Shown: positions 7,742-15,437, counted from the stretch's first letter. The stretch: DNA of 33,602 bases from Kribbella albertanoniae (GCF_004348455.1 NZ_SMKA01000067.1:1-33602); one strand, 5' to 3'. Numbers and translations: made by a program. The notes: generated by a model not told the origin, from the letters alone.

Positions 7742-7843
7742 GTACAGAAGGACTGTTACTAGGGCCGGTCGCCGCGCACTTGCACGCCTGACAACCGGCT
7801 GCTGGTTCGCGTGGCAGGTGACGTACTAACAGTCCTTCTGTAC
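7742..7843. terminator. Nested inverted repeat between ribH and marR
   Basis: The arm GTACAGAAGGACTGTTA (7742-7758) is a perfect 17-bp inverted match of 7827-7843, enclosing 68 nt. Further pairs nest inside: GTCGCC 7768-7773 with GGTGAC 7817-7822 (one G-U), CACGC 7783-7787 with GCGTG 7809-7813, and AACC 7793-7796 with GGTT 7804-7807. The right arm is the last codons of the convergent marR gene. There is no U-run. A bidirectional terminator or mRNA 3'-end stabiliser for the two facing genes is the likely role. Confidence 0.65.
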
Positions 7844-8362
7844 GCCGCGGGTGACGTTGTCCAGGAGTTGCTGGAGGGCGGTTGCCAGCTCGGCGCGGCT
7901 GGAGGGGGTTAGGGAGGCGACCAGTTCGGCTTCGCGGGTGAGTACCTGGTCGACGCTGCGTTCGATGAGGGCGTGGCCGGCTGGGGTGAGGGTGACGACG
8001 ACGGCGCGGGTGCCGTCGGGGTCCGGGTGGCGGGTGACCAGGCCGGTGTCTTCGGCTCGGGAGACGCGCTGGGAGATGGCACCGGCGGTGACGAGGGTAC
8101 GGCGGGCCAGTTCGCGGGTGGTGAGCTGGTACGGCGCACCGGCCCGGCGGAGGACGCTGAGCAGGTCGAGGGTGGCCGGATCGATGCCGAGGTCGGCGAG
8201 GACGCGGCGGCGGTCGTCGGCGAAGAGCTTGGCCAGGCGCCAGAGCGGTGTGACGATCTCGATCGAGTCGGTGGGGGTGCCGGGCCGCTCGCGTTCCCAG
8301 GCGCGGGCGATCTCCGCGGCGGGGTAGGCGCTGGGGGCGTCGAGCGGGTAGTTGTCGGTCAC
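7826..8362 (-). CDS. MarR-family transcriptional regulator
   Basis: This 178-residue protein is a MarR-type winged-helix regulator, normally a dimeric repressor released by small ligands. The winged helix spans about residues 60-125 (LLSVLRRAG, LTTRELARRTLVTAGAISQRVSRAEDTGLVTRHPDPDGTRAVVVTLT region), flanked by dimerisation helices. The GTG start at 8362 is close to the double palindrome shared with the divergent dehydrogenase gene, so it very probably represses both itself and that gene. Its last codons form the right arm of the inverted repeat shared with ribH. The ligand is unknown. Confidence 0.9.
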   Translation of the reverse strand: MTDNYPLDAPSAYPAAEIARAWERERPGTPTDSIEIVTPLWRLAKLFADDRRRVLADLGIDPATLDLLSVLRRAGAPYQLTTRELARRTLVTAGAISQRVSRAEDTGLVTRHPDPDGTRAVVVTLTPAGHALIERSVDQVLTREAELVASLTPSSRAELATALQQLLDNVTRGVQKDC

Positions 8363-8373
8363 CCGGCCATGCT

Positions 8374-8405
8374 ACGTTTAGATCTAAACATTTAGGTCTA
8401 AACGT
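8374..8405. promoter_or_regulatory. Double palindromic operator between marR and the SDR gene
   Basis: GTTTAGATCTAAAC (8376-8389) is a perfect 14-bp palindrome and is followed at once by the near-copy ATTTAGGTCTAAAC (8390-8403). The pair is bounded by ACGTTTAGA (8374-8382) and TCTAAACGT (8397-8405), a perfect outer inverted repeat. This fits two adjacent MarR dimer sites covering the divergent promoters. The site's AT content stands out from its surroundings. Confidence 0.75.
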
Positions 8406-8417
8406 GAGGATGACGTG

Positions 8418-9125
8418 ATGCGGACGATCGTGGTGACCGGGGGAGCGACCGGAATCGGCCGGGCGACGGCAGAGCTGTTCCGGGCGGACGGCGACGACGT
8501 GGTGATCACCGGTCGCCGGGCCGAGACGCTGGCCAAGGCAGCTGCGGAGATCGGTGCCCGGCCGGTGGTGTGCGACGCGACCGACCCGGAACAGGTCGAG
8601 CAGTTGCTGGCCGCGTTGCCCGGGCAGGTCGACGTACTGGTCAACAATGCCGGTGGGAACACTGACTTCGGTCGGTCGGGCGACAGCCTCCAGCAGCTGA
8701 AGGAGAACTGGCTGGCCAACCTCGAGGCCAACCTGATCAGCGCCGTACTGACGACGGCAGCACTCGCGCCGCGGCTCACGACCGCCGTCGTACACCTGGG
8801 GTCGATCGCCGGTGCGCGCGGTTCCGGATCGTACGGCGCTTCCAAGGCGGCGCTCGCGATGTGGAACGCCGATGTCGCGGCCGAGCTCGGCCCGCGCGGC
8901 ATCACCTCGAACGTGGTTGCGCCGGGGTTCACCGCAGAGACCGAGTTCTTCCAGGGCAGGCTGACCGCCGAGCGACGGCAGACGTTGCTAGAGGCAACGT
9001 TCACCAAGCGCGAAGGAGAGGTCGGCGACATCGCGGCCACCATCCACTTCCTCGCGTCGCCCGCCGCTCGGCACCTCACCGGCCAGGTCCTGCACGTGAA
9101 CGGCGGCGCCCTGATTACTCGCTGA
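8418..9125 (+). CDS. Short-chain dehydrogenase/reductase
   Basis: This 235-residue protein is a classical SDR oxidoreductase, using NAD(P)H on an unknown carbonyl or alcohol. The Rossmann motif TGGATGIG is at residues 7-14, NNAG at 76-79, and the catalytic set is Ser129, Tyr139 and Lys143 (SYGASKAAL). The end (HLTGQVLHVNGGAL) is typical. I prefer ATG 8418, 7 nt after GAGGA, over the GTG one codon upstream. It is divergent from a MarR gene and shares its operator, so it is the likely regulated target. Its 3' end overlaps the next, convergent gene by 11 bp. Confidence 0.9.
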   Translation: MRTIVVTGGATGIGRATAELFRADGDDVVITGRRAETLAKAAAEIGARPVVCDATDPEQVEQLLAALPGQVDVLVNNAGGNTDFGRSGDSLQQLKENWLANLEANLISAVLTTAALAPRLTTAVVHLGSIAGARGSGSYGASKAALAMWNADVAAELGPRGITSNVVAPGFTAETEFFQGRLTAERRQTLLEATFTKREGEVGDIAATIHFLASPAARHLTGQVLHVNGGALITR

Positions 9126-10065
9126 TCCTGGTGTGCTCCATGAACCAGTTGGTGACCCACGTCGTACCGCCGTCTTCGGAGAAGTCCTGCTGCCAGGCAG
9201 ACTTGTCGGTACCGGGCGTCCAGGTGAAGCGGATGTCGATCGGCCGGCCCTCCCAGACATCGGGGCCCTCGAAGATGCCGAGGCCGTCGTCGCCGAAGGA
9301 CCCGATCACCGGGGTCTCCAACTGGCCGCGGAGGCTGTTGATCCAGTGGATCGACCAGGTCTTCGCGACCGGGTTGAACAACCGCAGCGTCGCCCCGCGG
9401 AAGCCCTCGGTCGGGAACCAGCCCTCGTCGAAGCTGATCGCCCCGTCGAAGTACGTCGTCACCTGCATCTCCGACTCGATCTCGTACCACTCGTGCGGCT
9501 CGCCGAGCGCAGGCCGCCGACGGCGGTTGGCCATGTGCCAGCGCCCGACCAGGAAGTCGAAGTCACAGGTCACTTTGGGTACGTCGAGCGGCGGGGCCGG
9601 CGTGGTCCGGCGGGTGAAGTCCATCGTCCAGTTGACCTCCCAGGTCTCGCCACCGTCTTCGGAGAAGGCCTGCTCCCAGTGGGCGGTCTGGACGGTGATG
9701 CCGGACCATTCGTAGCTGCAGAGCACCGTGCGGCCGTCGACGATCTCTTCGCCGACCATGCGGCAGCTGGAGCCGTCGGGGGACCAGCGGCCGCGGACCG
9801 GCGGGCCGAGCTCCATCGTCGAGCTGCTCACCCACCAGATCGACCACTCCGAGGTCGTGGGGTCGAAGAGGCGGACGGAGAGCCCGTAGATGCCTTTGGT
9901 CGGGAAGCGCATCTCGTCGAGGCTGATCGCGCCGTCGAAGTAGGTCTTCGCGGTGGTGGTGCCGTCGTACTCGATCCATTCACCGGCCACCAGTTGCCGG
10001 TGCCGGACATCGAAGTCGCCGTTCAGGAAGTCGAAGTCGCCGGTCGCCTTGGTCCATGTCGTCAT
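9115..10065 (-). CDS. Internally duplicated conserved protein, DUF1579-like halves
   Basis: This 316-residue protein is built from two similar halves of about 155 residues. GDFDFLNGDFDV, TTAKTYFDGAISLDE and FSEDGGETW in the first half correspond to CDFDFLVGRWHM, TTYFDGAISFDE and FSEDGGTTW in the second. The pattern resembles DUF1579-type small beta-barrel proteins, but I cannot name a reaction. No signal peptide or membrane segment is seen, so it is probably cytoplasmic. I used the ATG at 10065 because the upstream extension contains no family sequence. It is divergent from a WYL regulator, which probably controls it. Function unknown. Confidence 0.8.
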   Translation of the reverse strand: MTTWTKATGDFDFLNGDFDVRHRQLVAGEWIEYDGTTTAKTYFDGAISLDEMRFPTKGIYGLSVRLFDPTTSEWSIWWVSSSTMELGPPVRGRWSPDGSSCRMVGEEIVDGRTVLCSYEWSGITVQTAHWEQAFSEDGGETWEVNWTMDFTRRTTPAPPLDVPKVTCDFDFLVGRWHMANRRRRPALGEPHEWYEIESEMQVTTYFDGAISFDEGWFPTEGFRGATLRLFNPVAKTWSIHWINSLRGQLETPVIGSFGDDGLGIFEGPDVWEGRPIDIRFTWTPGTDKSAWQQDFSEDGGTTWVTNWFMEHTRISE

Positions 10066-10089
10066 GAGGATCAGCCTGGCCGCAAAACC

Positions 10090-10104
10090 TGCCAAGGTGT
10101 GGCA
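10090..10104. promoter_or_regulatory. Candidate operator for the WYL regulator
   Basis: TGCCA and TGGCA form a perfect 5-bp inverted repeat with a 5-nt spacer in the 62-bp gap between the divergent genes. A -10-like TACTCT at 10116-10121 lies 6 nt before the WYL gene ATG at 10128, suggesting a leaderless transcript whose promoter would include the repeat. Regulator binding is inferred from position only. Confidence 0.35.
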
Positions 10105-10127
10105 GTCTTTCCAGCTACTCTCGATTC

Positions 10128-11096
10128 ATGCGTTCGAGCCGGCTGTTGTCGATCCTGCTGCTCCTGCAGACCCGCAGGCAGCTGACCGCGCGCGAGCTGG
10201 CCGACGAGCTGGAAGTGTCGCTGCGGACCATCTACCGCGACGTGGAGGCGCTCGCAGCGGCTGGAGTTCCCGTGTACGCCGACCAGGGCCGGGCCGGCGG
10301 TTATCGCCTGGTCGAGGGCTACCGCACCCGGCTGACCGGTCTGACCGAGCAGGAGGCCGCTGCGCTCTTCCTGGTCGGTATGCCGGGTCCGGCTGCCGCA
10401 CTGGGGCTGACTGCCCAGACGAACGCGGCCGAGCTGAAGCTGCTCGCCGCACTGGCACCGGACCAGCGCGACCGGGCCGGGCGGCTCAAGAACCGCTTCC
10501 ACCTCGACATGCCCGCCTGGTACGCCGACGCCGAGAGCTCACCACACCTGTCCGCCGTGGCCGACGCCGTACTGCACGACCGCCGGATCAAGGTCCGCTA
10601 CCGCCGCTGGTCCGCGCCCCGCGAGGTCGACCGCGTGCTGGAACCGCATGGGTTGGTCCTGAAGAGCGGCAGCTGGTACGTCGTCGCTGCCACCGAGACC
10701 GGGATGCGGACGTACCGCGTCTCCAACATCCTCGAACTCACCCCGACCGACGAGCAGTTCACCCGGACCGGTGGCTTCGACCTCCCGCAGTTCTGGCAGG
10801 ACCACCTGCAGTACTTCGACCAGTCCCGGTTCACCGGACAGGCCGTCGTACGGGTCTCTGCCAGTCTGGCCGCCCGCATGTACGACGTCTCGTTCCCGCA
10901 GCTGGTCACCGCAGTCGCGCAGACCACTCCGGAGCCGGACGGGAGTGTGATCGCAACCCTGCCGATCGAGTCCATCGGCAATGCCGCCGCCTCGCTCGCG
11001 CGCTTCGGCAACTCGCTCGAGGTGCTCGAACCCCCAGAGCTCCGCACCGAACTAGCAGCCCTCGGCAGGACCCTGCTCGACCTCTACGACTCCTGA
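10128..11096 (+). CDS. HTH/WYL-domain transcriptional regulator (YafY type)
   Basis: This 322-residue regulator has an N-terminal HTH_11-type winged helix (about 1-60, RQLTARELADELEVSLRTIYRDVEALAAAGVPV region) followed by GRAGGYRL, and a WYL domain around residues 145-220 with LVLKSGSWYVVA, then a C-terminal extension. WYL domains sense small ligands or nucleic acids. It starts 62 bp from the divergent duplicated gene at 10065 and probably controls it and itself. Its end overlaps the convergent MarR gene by 13 bp. The effector is unknown. Confidence 0.92.
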   Translation: MRSSRLLSILLLLQTRRQLTARELADELEVSLRTIYRDVEALAAAGVPVYADQGRAGGYRLVEGYRTRLTGLTEQEAAALFLVGMPGPAAALGLTAQTNAAELKLLAALAPDQRDRAGRLKNRFHLDMPAWYADAESSPHLSAVADAVLHDRRIKVRYRRWSAPREVDRVLEPHGLVLKSGSWYVVAATETGMRTYRVSNILELTPTDEQFTRTGGFDLPQFWQDHLQYFDQSRFTGQAVVRVSASLAARMYDVSFPQLVTAVAQTTPEPDGSVIATLPIESIGNAAASLARFGNSLEVLEPPELRTELAALGRTLLDLYDS

Positions 11097-11572
11097 TCGA
11101 AGGAGCTGACGGCGGTCCGCCCCGCCTCGACGGTCCGCTGGACGAACCCGGCGATCAGCTCGAGCTCCTCCTCGGTGTAGTCGGCCAGCACCTCGTCCAT
11201 CGCGCCGAGCATCGGCTGGTACAGCCGGAAGACCTCCACCCCACGATCGGGGAGCAGCCGGATCGTGACGCTGCGCCGGTCGGTCGCGGCGCGGTCCCGG
11301 ACGATCCACCCGGCCCGCTCGAGCCGATCCAGAATCCCGGTCAGCGTGGCCGGGTGCAGACCCGCTCGCCGGGCCAGGGCGCTGGGGGTGAGTGGGCCAC
11401 TGCTGCGCGTCAGCACATCCAGGCAGTCGAGGTCGACGTCCTTGAGTGCCAGCCGGCTGCCGACCTGGTGGTTGAGCAGGGCGAGCTGGATCCGCAGGTC
11501 GCGTATCCCGGCCTTGATGTCGTTGCCGGTCCGCCGGCGGTGACGCGCATCACCCGGTTGTGTCTGTTCCAT
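11084..11572 (-). CDS. MarR-family transcriptional regulator
   Basis: This 162-residue protein has the MarR winged helix at about residues 48-110 (LDCLDVLTRSSGPLTPSALA, AGLHPATLTGILDRLERAGW, then DRRSVTIRLLPDRG) with terminal dimerisation helices. It is divergent from an NmrA-like/DUF1772 gene pair across a 67-bp AT-rich gap and is the obvious candidate to repress it. The ATG at 11572 has no ribosome site and sits within the palindrome CATAAATTATG, so the transcript may be leaderless. It overlaps the convergent WYL gene by 13 bp. The ligand is unknown. Confidence 0.9.
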   Translation of the reverse strand: MEQTQPGDARHRRRTGNDIKAGIRDLRIQLALLNHQVGSRLALKDVDLDCLDVLTRSSGPLTPSALARRAGLHPATLTGILDRLERAGWIVRDRAATDRRSVTIRLLPDRGVEVFRLYQPMLGAMDEVLADYTEEELELIAGFVQRTVEAGRTAVSSFDQES

Positions 11573-11599
11573 AAATTATGAGTCCCGTACTATATGAGT
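11570..11599. promoter_or_regulatory. AT-rich operator/promoter region between marR and nmrA-like genes
   Basis: CATAAATTATG (11570-11580) is an odd-centred perfect palindrome that includes the marR start codon, and TATGAGT occurs as a direct repeat at 11577-11583 and 11593-11599, 16 bp apart. This AT-rich patch in a GC-rich gap is a plausible MarR site and divergent promoter. Confidence 0.4.
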
Positions 11600-11639
11600 T
11601 ACAGATGACCTGGAAACCATAACCCCAGGAGGGGTACGG

Positions 11640-12272
11640 ATGAGGATCACAGTGTTCGGAGCGACCGGCGGGATTGGCGGCCACGTCGTCCAGCAGGCGC
11701 TACAGGCGGGGCATGAGGTGACTGCAGTCGTGCGCGCCTCGTCGTCGTACGACGTGAAGGGGGTCGAGGTGGTTCGCGTCCCCGGGCTGACCGAGGCGGA
11801 ACCGCTGATCGACGCGGTGGACGGCCGGGACGCCGTCATTTCCGGAGTGGGACCGCGCACCGCCAAGTCGGGGCCGGTGGCGTCCGGGAGCACGCGGTCG
11901 ATCCTGGCCGCGCTGACGAAGACCGGGGTACGCCGATTCGTCGCGGTGAGCGCTGCCCCGATCGGACCGACACCGCCGGACGAGAGCTTCCTGAACCGCC
12001 GCCTGCTGCTGCCGATGATCAGGTCGATCGCGGCCGACGTGTACGCCGACCTCCGGCTGATGGAAGCCGACATCACGAGCAGCGACACCGACTGGACGAT
12101 CGTCCGGCCGCCCAAGCTGACCAACAAGGCTCTCAGCGGCAAGTACCGCACGAGTGTCGGCGGCACCGTGCCTGCCGGCTACACGATCGCCCGGGCCGAC
12201 GTGGCGCACCTGATGCTCGCGGCGGTCAGTGACCCGAAGATGATCGATCAGGCTGTTGGGGTGGCGTACTGA
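11640..12272 (+). CDS. NAD(P)-binding NmrA-like atypical SDR protein
   Basis: This 210-residue protein starts with MRITVFGATGGIGGHVV, the GxxGxxG dinucleotide-binding loop of atypical SDR/NmrA-like proteins, and continues with GVRRFVAVSAAP and DWTIVRPPKLT, both typical of the family. Relatives are NAD(P)H-using reductases or redox sensors. A strong ribosome site (AGGAGG, 7 nt) supports the ATG. It is followed with a 1-bp overlap by a DUF1772 membrane protein and is divergent from a MarR regulator, a common arrangement for ligand-induced oxidoreductases. Substrate unknown. Confidence 0.88.
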   Translation: MRITVFGATGGIGGHVVQQALQAGHEVTAVVRASSSYDVKGVEVVRVPGLTEAEPLIDAVDGRDAVISGVGPRTAKSGPVASGSTRSILAALTKTGVRRFVAVSAAPIGPTPPDESFLNRRLLLPMIRSIAADVYADLRLMEADITSSDTDWTIVRPPKLTNKALSGKYRTSVGGTVPAGYTIARADVAHLMLAAVSDPKMIDQAVGVAY

Positions 12273-12727
12273 TGGACAAGTTGATTCGTGCAGCCAGCCT
12301 GCTGTTCTCCGGCGCGTTCGCCGGCTTCCTGCTTGGCGTCCTGGTGCTGGAGAACTCGCTCCGCGCGTACGGCGCCGACGTCTACACCCAAGTCCGGCAT
12401 GTCGAGCTGGATGCCCTCGACAAGCTTGCCGTCGCGACCCTGATCCCAGCACTGGTCACAACCGCGATCCTGGTCATCCGAGCCCGTGGCGCACGCCGCC
12501 TGCCGCTCGTTGGCTTGGTCCTGTTGCTCGTGGTTCTCGGCACCTCCATCGCGGTCAACCTGCCGATCAACGCCGACCAGGCCGACTGGGTGGTGCAGAA
12601 CCCGCCCGCGGACTGGGCCGAGATTCGCGACCGCTGGCAGCTGGCTCATCTGGTCCGGACGATCGCCGCACTCTCGGCCCTAGGCGTCCTCGCCGGAGCT
12701 GCGGTGAGTCCCGCCAGGCGGACCTGA
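12272..12727 (+). CDS. DUF1772 (anthrone oxygenase-like) membrane protein
   Basis: This 151-residue protein has four hydrophobic segments (about residues 6-26, 50-70, 75-92 and 128-146). The conserved core NLPINADQADWV with a following RDRWQLAHLVRT matches DUF1772, a family that includes anthrone oxygenase-like proteins acting on polycyclic aromatics. Most members are uncharacterised, so function is open. Its ATG overlaps the TGA of the NmrA-like gene by one base, so the two are co-translated and controlled by the same MarR. It ends 40 bp before hisE. Confidence 0.78.
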   Translation: MDKLIRAASLLFSGAFAGFLLGVLVLENSLRAYGADVYTQVRHVELDALDKLAVATLIPALVTTAILVIRARGARRLPLVGLVLLLVVLGTSIAVNLPINADQADWVVQNPPADWAEIRDRWQLAHLVRTIAALSALGVLAGAAVSPARRT

Positions 12728-12752
12728 GCGGCGGGCGCCCAGAGCGAGCATC

Positions 12753-12758
12753 TAGGCT
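12753..12758 (+). promoter_or_regulatory. Candidate -10 element of the hisE operon
   Basis: TAGGCT matches the TANNNT pattern of actinobacterial -10 boxes and lies 9 nt before the hisE ATG, implying a leaderless or very short leader. I see no clear -35 hexamer. It lies in the 40-bp gap after the DUF1772 gene, which makes a separate transcript plausible. Confidence 0.35.
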
Positions 12759-12767
12759 GGGCGGGCG

Positions 12768-13031
12768 ATGAAGACCTTTGAGGAGCTGTTCGCCGAGCTG
12801 GGCGACAAGGCACGCACGCGTCCGGAGGGCTCCGGCACGGTGGCGGAGCTCGATGCCGGCGTGCACACGATCGGCAAGAAGCTGGTCGAGGAGGCCGCCG
12901 AATCCTGGATGGCCGCCGAGCACGAGGGCAAGGACCGGGCCGCCGAAGAGCTGTCCCAGCTGCTGTACCACGCGCAGGTCATGATGATCGCGCTCGATCT
13001 GAAGCTCGAAGACGTCTACCGACATCTGTAG
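12768..13031 (+). CDS. hisE: Phosphoribosyl-ATP pyrophosphatase
   Basis: This 87-residue enzyme hydrolyses phosphoribosyl-ATP to phosphoribosyl-AMP, the second step of histidine synthesis. It is an all-helical MazG-like fold with the acidic metal-binding stretch KKLVEEAAESWMAAE and the EELSQLLYHAQVMM helix. Length matches free-standing actinobacterial HisE. The adjacent hisG encodes the previous step. No ribosome site is obvious, consistent with the leaderless start suggested by the nearby -10 box. Confidence 0.95.
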   Translation: MKTFEELFAELGDKARTRPEGSGTVAELDAGVHTIGKKLVEEAAESWMAAEHEGKDRAAEELSQLLYHAQVMMIALDLKLEDVYRHL

Positions 13032-13083
13032 GAGCAGCACCCGACAGACCCACCGGTTCAGTTTCGACAGATTGGGCAGTGCC

Positions 13084-13932
13084 ATGCTGCGCGTCGCAGT
13101 ACCGAACAAGGGCTCCTTGAGCGAGTCCGCGATCGAGATCCTCACCGAGGCCGGCTACAAACAGCGCCGGACCACCAAAGACCTCTCCCTGACCGATGTC
13201 GCCAACGAGGTCGAGTTCTACTACCTCCGCCCGCGCGACATCGCCGTGTACGTCGGCGAAGGCACCCTGGACGTCGGCATCTCCGGCCGTGACCTGGTGC
13301 TCGACTCGCACGCCGACGCCGACGTGATCATGGAGCTCGGCTTCGGCAGCTCCACCTTCCGGTTCGCGGGGCCGCCCGGGGTCGCGACCTCGGTGAAGGA
13401 CCTGGCCGGCAAGCGGATCGCCACCTCGTACGCCGGAGTCCTGTCCGATCACCTGGCCGAGAACGGGGTCGACGCCTCCGTCGTCCGCCTGGACGGTGCG
13501 GTCGAGTCGGCCGTCGCGCTCGGGGTGGCCGATGTGATCGCCGATGTCGTCGAGACCGGTACGACGCTCCGCCAGGCCGGACTGGAGATCTTCGGCGAAC
13601 CGATCCTGCAGTCCGAGGCGGTCCTGCTGAGGCGGCACGGCGTGGAGACCCCGCCGGTCGGTCTGCAGCAGCTCGTCCGCCGGATCGAAGGCGTCCTGAT
13701 CGCGCGCAACTACGTGATGATGGACTACGACATCCCGGCCGACCAGATCGACGCGGCGACCGAGGTCGCGGCCGGACTGGAGTCGCCGACGGTCTCGCCG
13801 CTGCACCGCGCGGGCTGGGTCGCCGTCCGGGTGATGGTGCAGCGGGCCGAGGCGCAGCGGATCATGGACCAACTGTGGGAGGTGGGAGCCCGTGCCATCC
13901 TCACCACAGACATTCACGCGTGCCGCATCTGA
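13084..13932 (+). CDS. hisG: ATP phosphoribosyltransferase, long form
   Basis: This 282-residue enzyme catalyses the first, feedback-controlled step of histidine synthesis, joining ATP and PRPP. It begins MLRVAVPNKGSLSESA, contains VGISGRDLVLDS and DVIADVVETGTTLRQAGL (the PRPP-binding region), and ends with a C-terminal ACT-like domain (about 210-282), so it is the long form that binds histidine directly. I chose ATG 13084 over the in-frame TTG four codons upstream; a clear ribosome site is lacking. It lies 52 bp after hisE. Confidence 0.96.
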   Translation: MLRVAVPNKGSLSESAIEILTEAGYKQRRTTKDLSLTDVANEVEFYYLRPRDIAVYVGEGTLDVGISGRDLVLDSHADADVIMELGFGSSTFRFAGPPGVATSVKDLAGKRIATSYAGVLSDHLAENGVDASVVRLDGAVESAVALGVADVIADVVETGTTLRQAGLEIFGEPILQSEAVLLRRHGVETPPVGLQQLVRRIEGVLIARNYVMMDYDIPADQIDAATEVAAGLESPTVSPLHRAGWVAVRVMVQRAEAQRIMDQLWEVGARAILTTDIHACRI

Positions 13933-13933
13933 G

Positions 13934-14398
13934 ATGACCGCCACCGACCGGTTGCTGACGTTCCATCCGCGAAGCGTCGCGATCATGGCCTCGGTGATGG
14001 GGTTCTCGCTGATCGCGCTCTTCGGGGTGATCTGGACCCAGTTCGACCAGGGCACCAGGGACACGTTCAGCTGGTTCCAGCGGTTGACGCTGCTGGCCTT
14101 CTTCGGCGCCATCCTGTGGCTCCTCTACCGGATGGCCACGGTCCGGATCACGGCGTACGCGGACCGGCTGCACATCCGCAACGTGTTCAAGACGTACACC
14201 CTGCCCTGGTCGGACGTCAGTGCGCTGCGGTTCCGCGCGGGTGACGCCTGGCTGCAGTTGTTCGATGCCGAGGGCAACCGGATTGGCGTACTGGCGATTC
14301 AGGCCTCCGAGGGTGGCCGGGCGAGCAAGGCCGCCAAGGAGCTGGCGGCCGTTGCCCGCGCACACGGTGCAGGTCCTAAGCAGACACCCGGAAGCTAG
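13934..14398 (+). CDS. Membrane-anchored PH-domain protein
   Basis: This 154-residue protein has two N-terminal transmembrane helices (about 15-36 and 48-66) followed by a bacterial PH-like domain (about 70-130, VRITAYADRLHIRNVF, LPWSDVSALRF). Proteins of this kind are often found next to hisG in Actinobacteria, but their role is unknown and no link to histidine synthesis is shown. The ATG at 13934 starts one base after the hisG stop codon; an in-frame upstream start inside hisG is less likely. The 3' end overlaps the convergent epimerase gene by 23 bp. Confidence 0.82.
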   Translation: MTATDRLLTFHPRSVAIMASVMGFSLIALFGVIWTQFDQGTRDTFSWFQRLTLLAFFGAILWLLYRMATVRITAYADRLHIRNVFKTYTLPWSDVSALRFRAGDAWLQLFDAEGNRIGVLAIQASEGGRASKAAKELAAVARAHGAGPKQTPGS

Positions 14399-15260
14399 TT
14401 TCGTGTGACTGACCGGGCTCCAGGACCACGAGGTCCTGCCCGGTCACGAACGCGTCCGGCGGGCACGTCATCGGTTCGACGGCCAACGCCGTACGGCCGA
14501 TTGCGCTCCCGGTGTAGAGCTGCATCCACGGTGTGTCCCCGCTGAGGGTCGCCCGCGCACCGGAATCCGGATCCGACAGCGTCACCGACCACGCGCTGCC
14601 CAGTCCGGTGAAGGCGTTGTCGATGTCGAGCTCCCCGAGCACGCGGCCCGTGCTGAAATCGAACGGCGACCCGGCCACCGGTGCGAGCCCGATCGGTGAC
14701 AGCCGGTCCGGCGAAACCTCCAACCACTCCGAGGCGCTGAACTCCAGCACACACTCGTCGATCGGCCGGCCGACACTCAGGTACGGGTGCGCTCCATACC
14801 CGTACGGCGCTGCCGTGGCACCGATGTTCGTGGCCGTCGCGGTCACGGTCAGCCCGTCGTCCAGGCGGTACTGCAGCCGGAGGTCGAGCTGATGCGGATA
14901 TCCAGGCTGCCCGTGCAACCGATGACCGGCCTCCACGTACGCCGGGTCGCTGCCGTCGTCGAGGCGGATCCAGTTCGCCCACCGGGTCAGCCCGTGGATC
15001 GCGTTCCGCCGGGCCGGCTCGGTCAGATACAGCTGCCGGTCGACCCCGCCGAACGAATACTTCCCGTCGGTGATCCGGTTCGGCCACGGGAACAGGTGCT
15101 GCCCGATCCCCGCATGCGCCGGCTCGTCCTCCGCGAATCCGAGCAGCACCTCACGCCCCTCGAACGTGAGCCCGCGCAGCCCACCACCCACACTCACCAC
15201 GGTCCCGGCGTACCCGCCGCCGGCAATCGTCCACTGGTCACCCGAAGGCAGCACGCTCAT
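14376..15260 (-). CDS. Aldose 1-epimerase family protein
   Basis: This 294-residue protein belongs to the galactose mutarotase family, which interconverts alpha and beta anomers of aldoses. Seen are FPWPNRITDGKYSFGG, a conserved NAIHGLTR, the catalytic-type histidine in GYGAHPYLSVG and the general-base-type glutamate in LAVEPMTCPPDAF. Substrate may be galactose, glucose or another hexose; the gene is isolated from sugar operons. The start is uncertain: ATG 15260 is preferred for ribosome-site spacing (GAGG upstream), with ATG 15269 and an upstream in-frame start near 15308 as alternatives. Confidence 0.87.
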   Translation of the reverse strand: MSVLPSGDQWTIAGGGYAGTVVSVGGGLRGLTFEGREVLLGFAEDEPAHAGIGQHLFPWPNRITDGKYSFGGVDRQLYLTEPARRNAIHGLTRWANWIRLDDGSDPAYVEAGHRLHGQPGYPHQLDLRLQYRLDDGLTVTATATNIGATAAPYGYGAHPYLSVGRPIDECVLEFSASEWLEVSPDRLSPIGLAPVAGSPFDFSTGRVLGELDIDNAFTGLGSAWSVTLSDPDSGARATLSGDTPWMQLYTGSAIGRTALAVEPMTCPPDAFVTGQDLVVLEPGQSHETSFRVSA

Positions 15261-15437
15261 GGCCCCCATCCTCACAAATCCCGTCGGTAACGACACGTAG
15301 TGGTCCACGATCCAGGCGGGGCCGCGCCCGCGGCAGACGGATTTCGGCCACCTCTACGTGTTCTTACCGACGGCCTGTCCATCCGGGGCTGACCCGTTCG
15401 TAGTGATGCTGTAGACACGCCAACAGGAGGTAAGACC

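Noticed and set aside
7742..7843. The 17-bp inverted repeat as ends of an insertion sequence or miniature transposon
   Set aside because: Only 68 bp lie between the arms, no transposase is nearby, no clear target duplication is visible, and one arm is inside marR coding sequence. A structured 3' end explains it more simply, although a mobile origin is not excluded.
15361..15437. ECF42 autoregulated promoter before the DGPF gene
   Set aside because: TGTCCA at 15376 is close to the described -35 motif, but no matching -10 stands at a sensible distance, so I do not list it as a feature.
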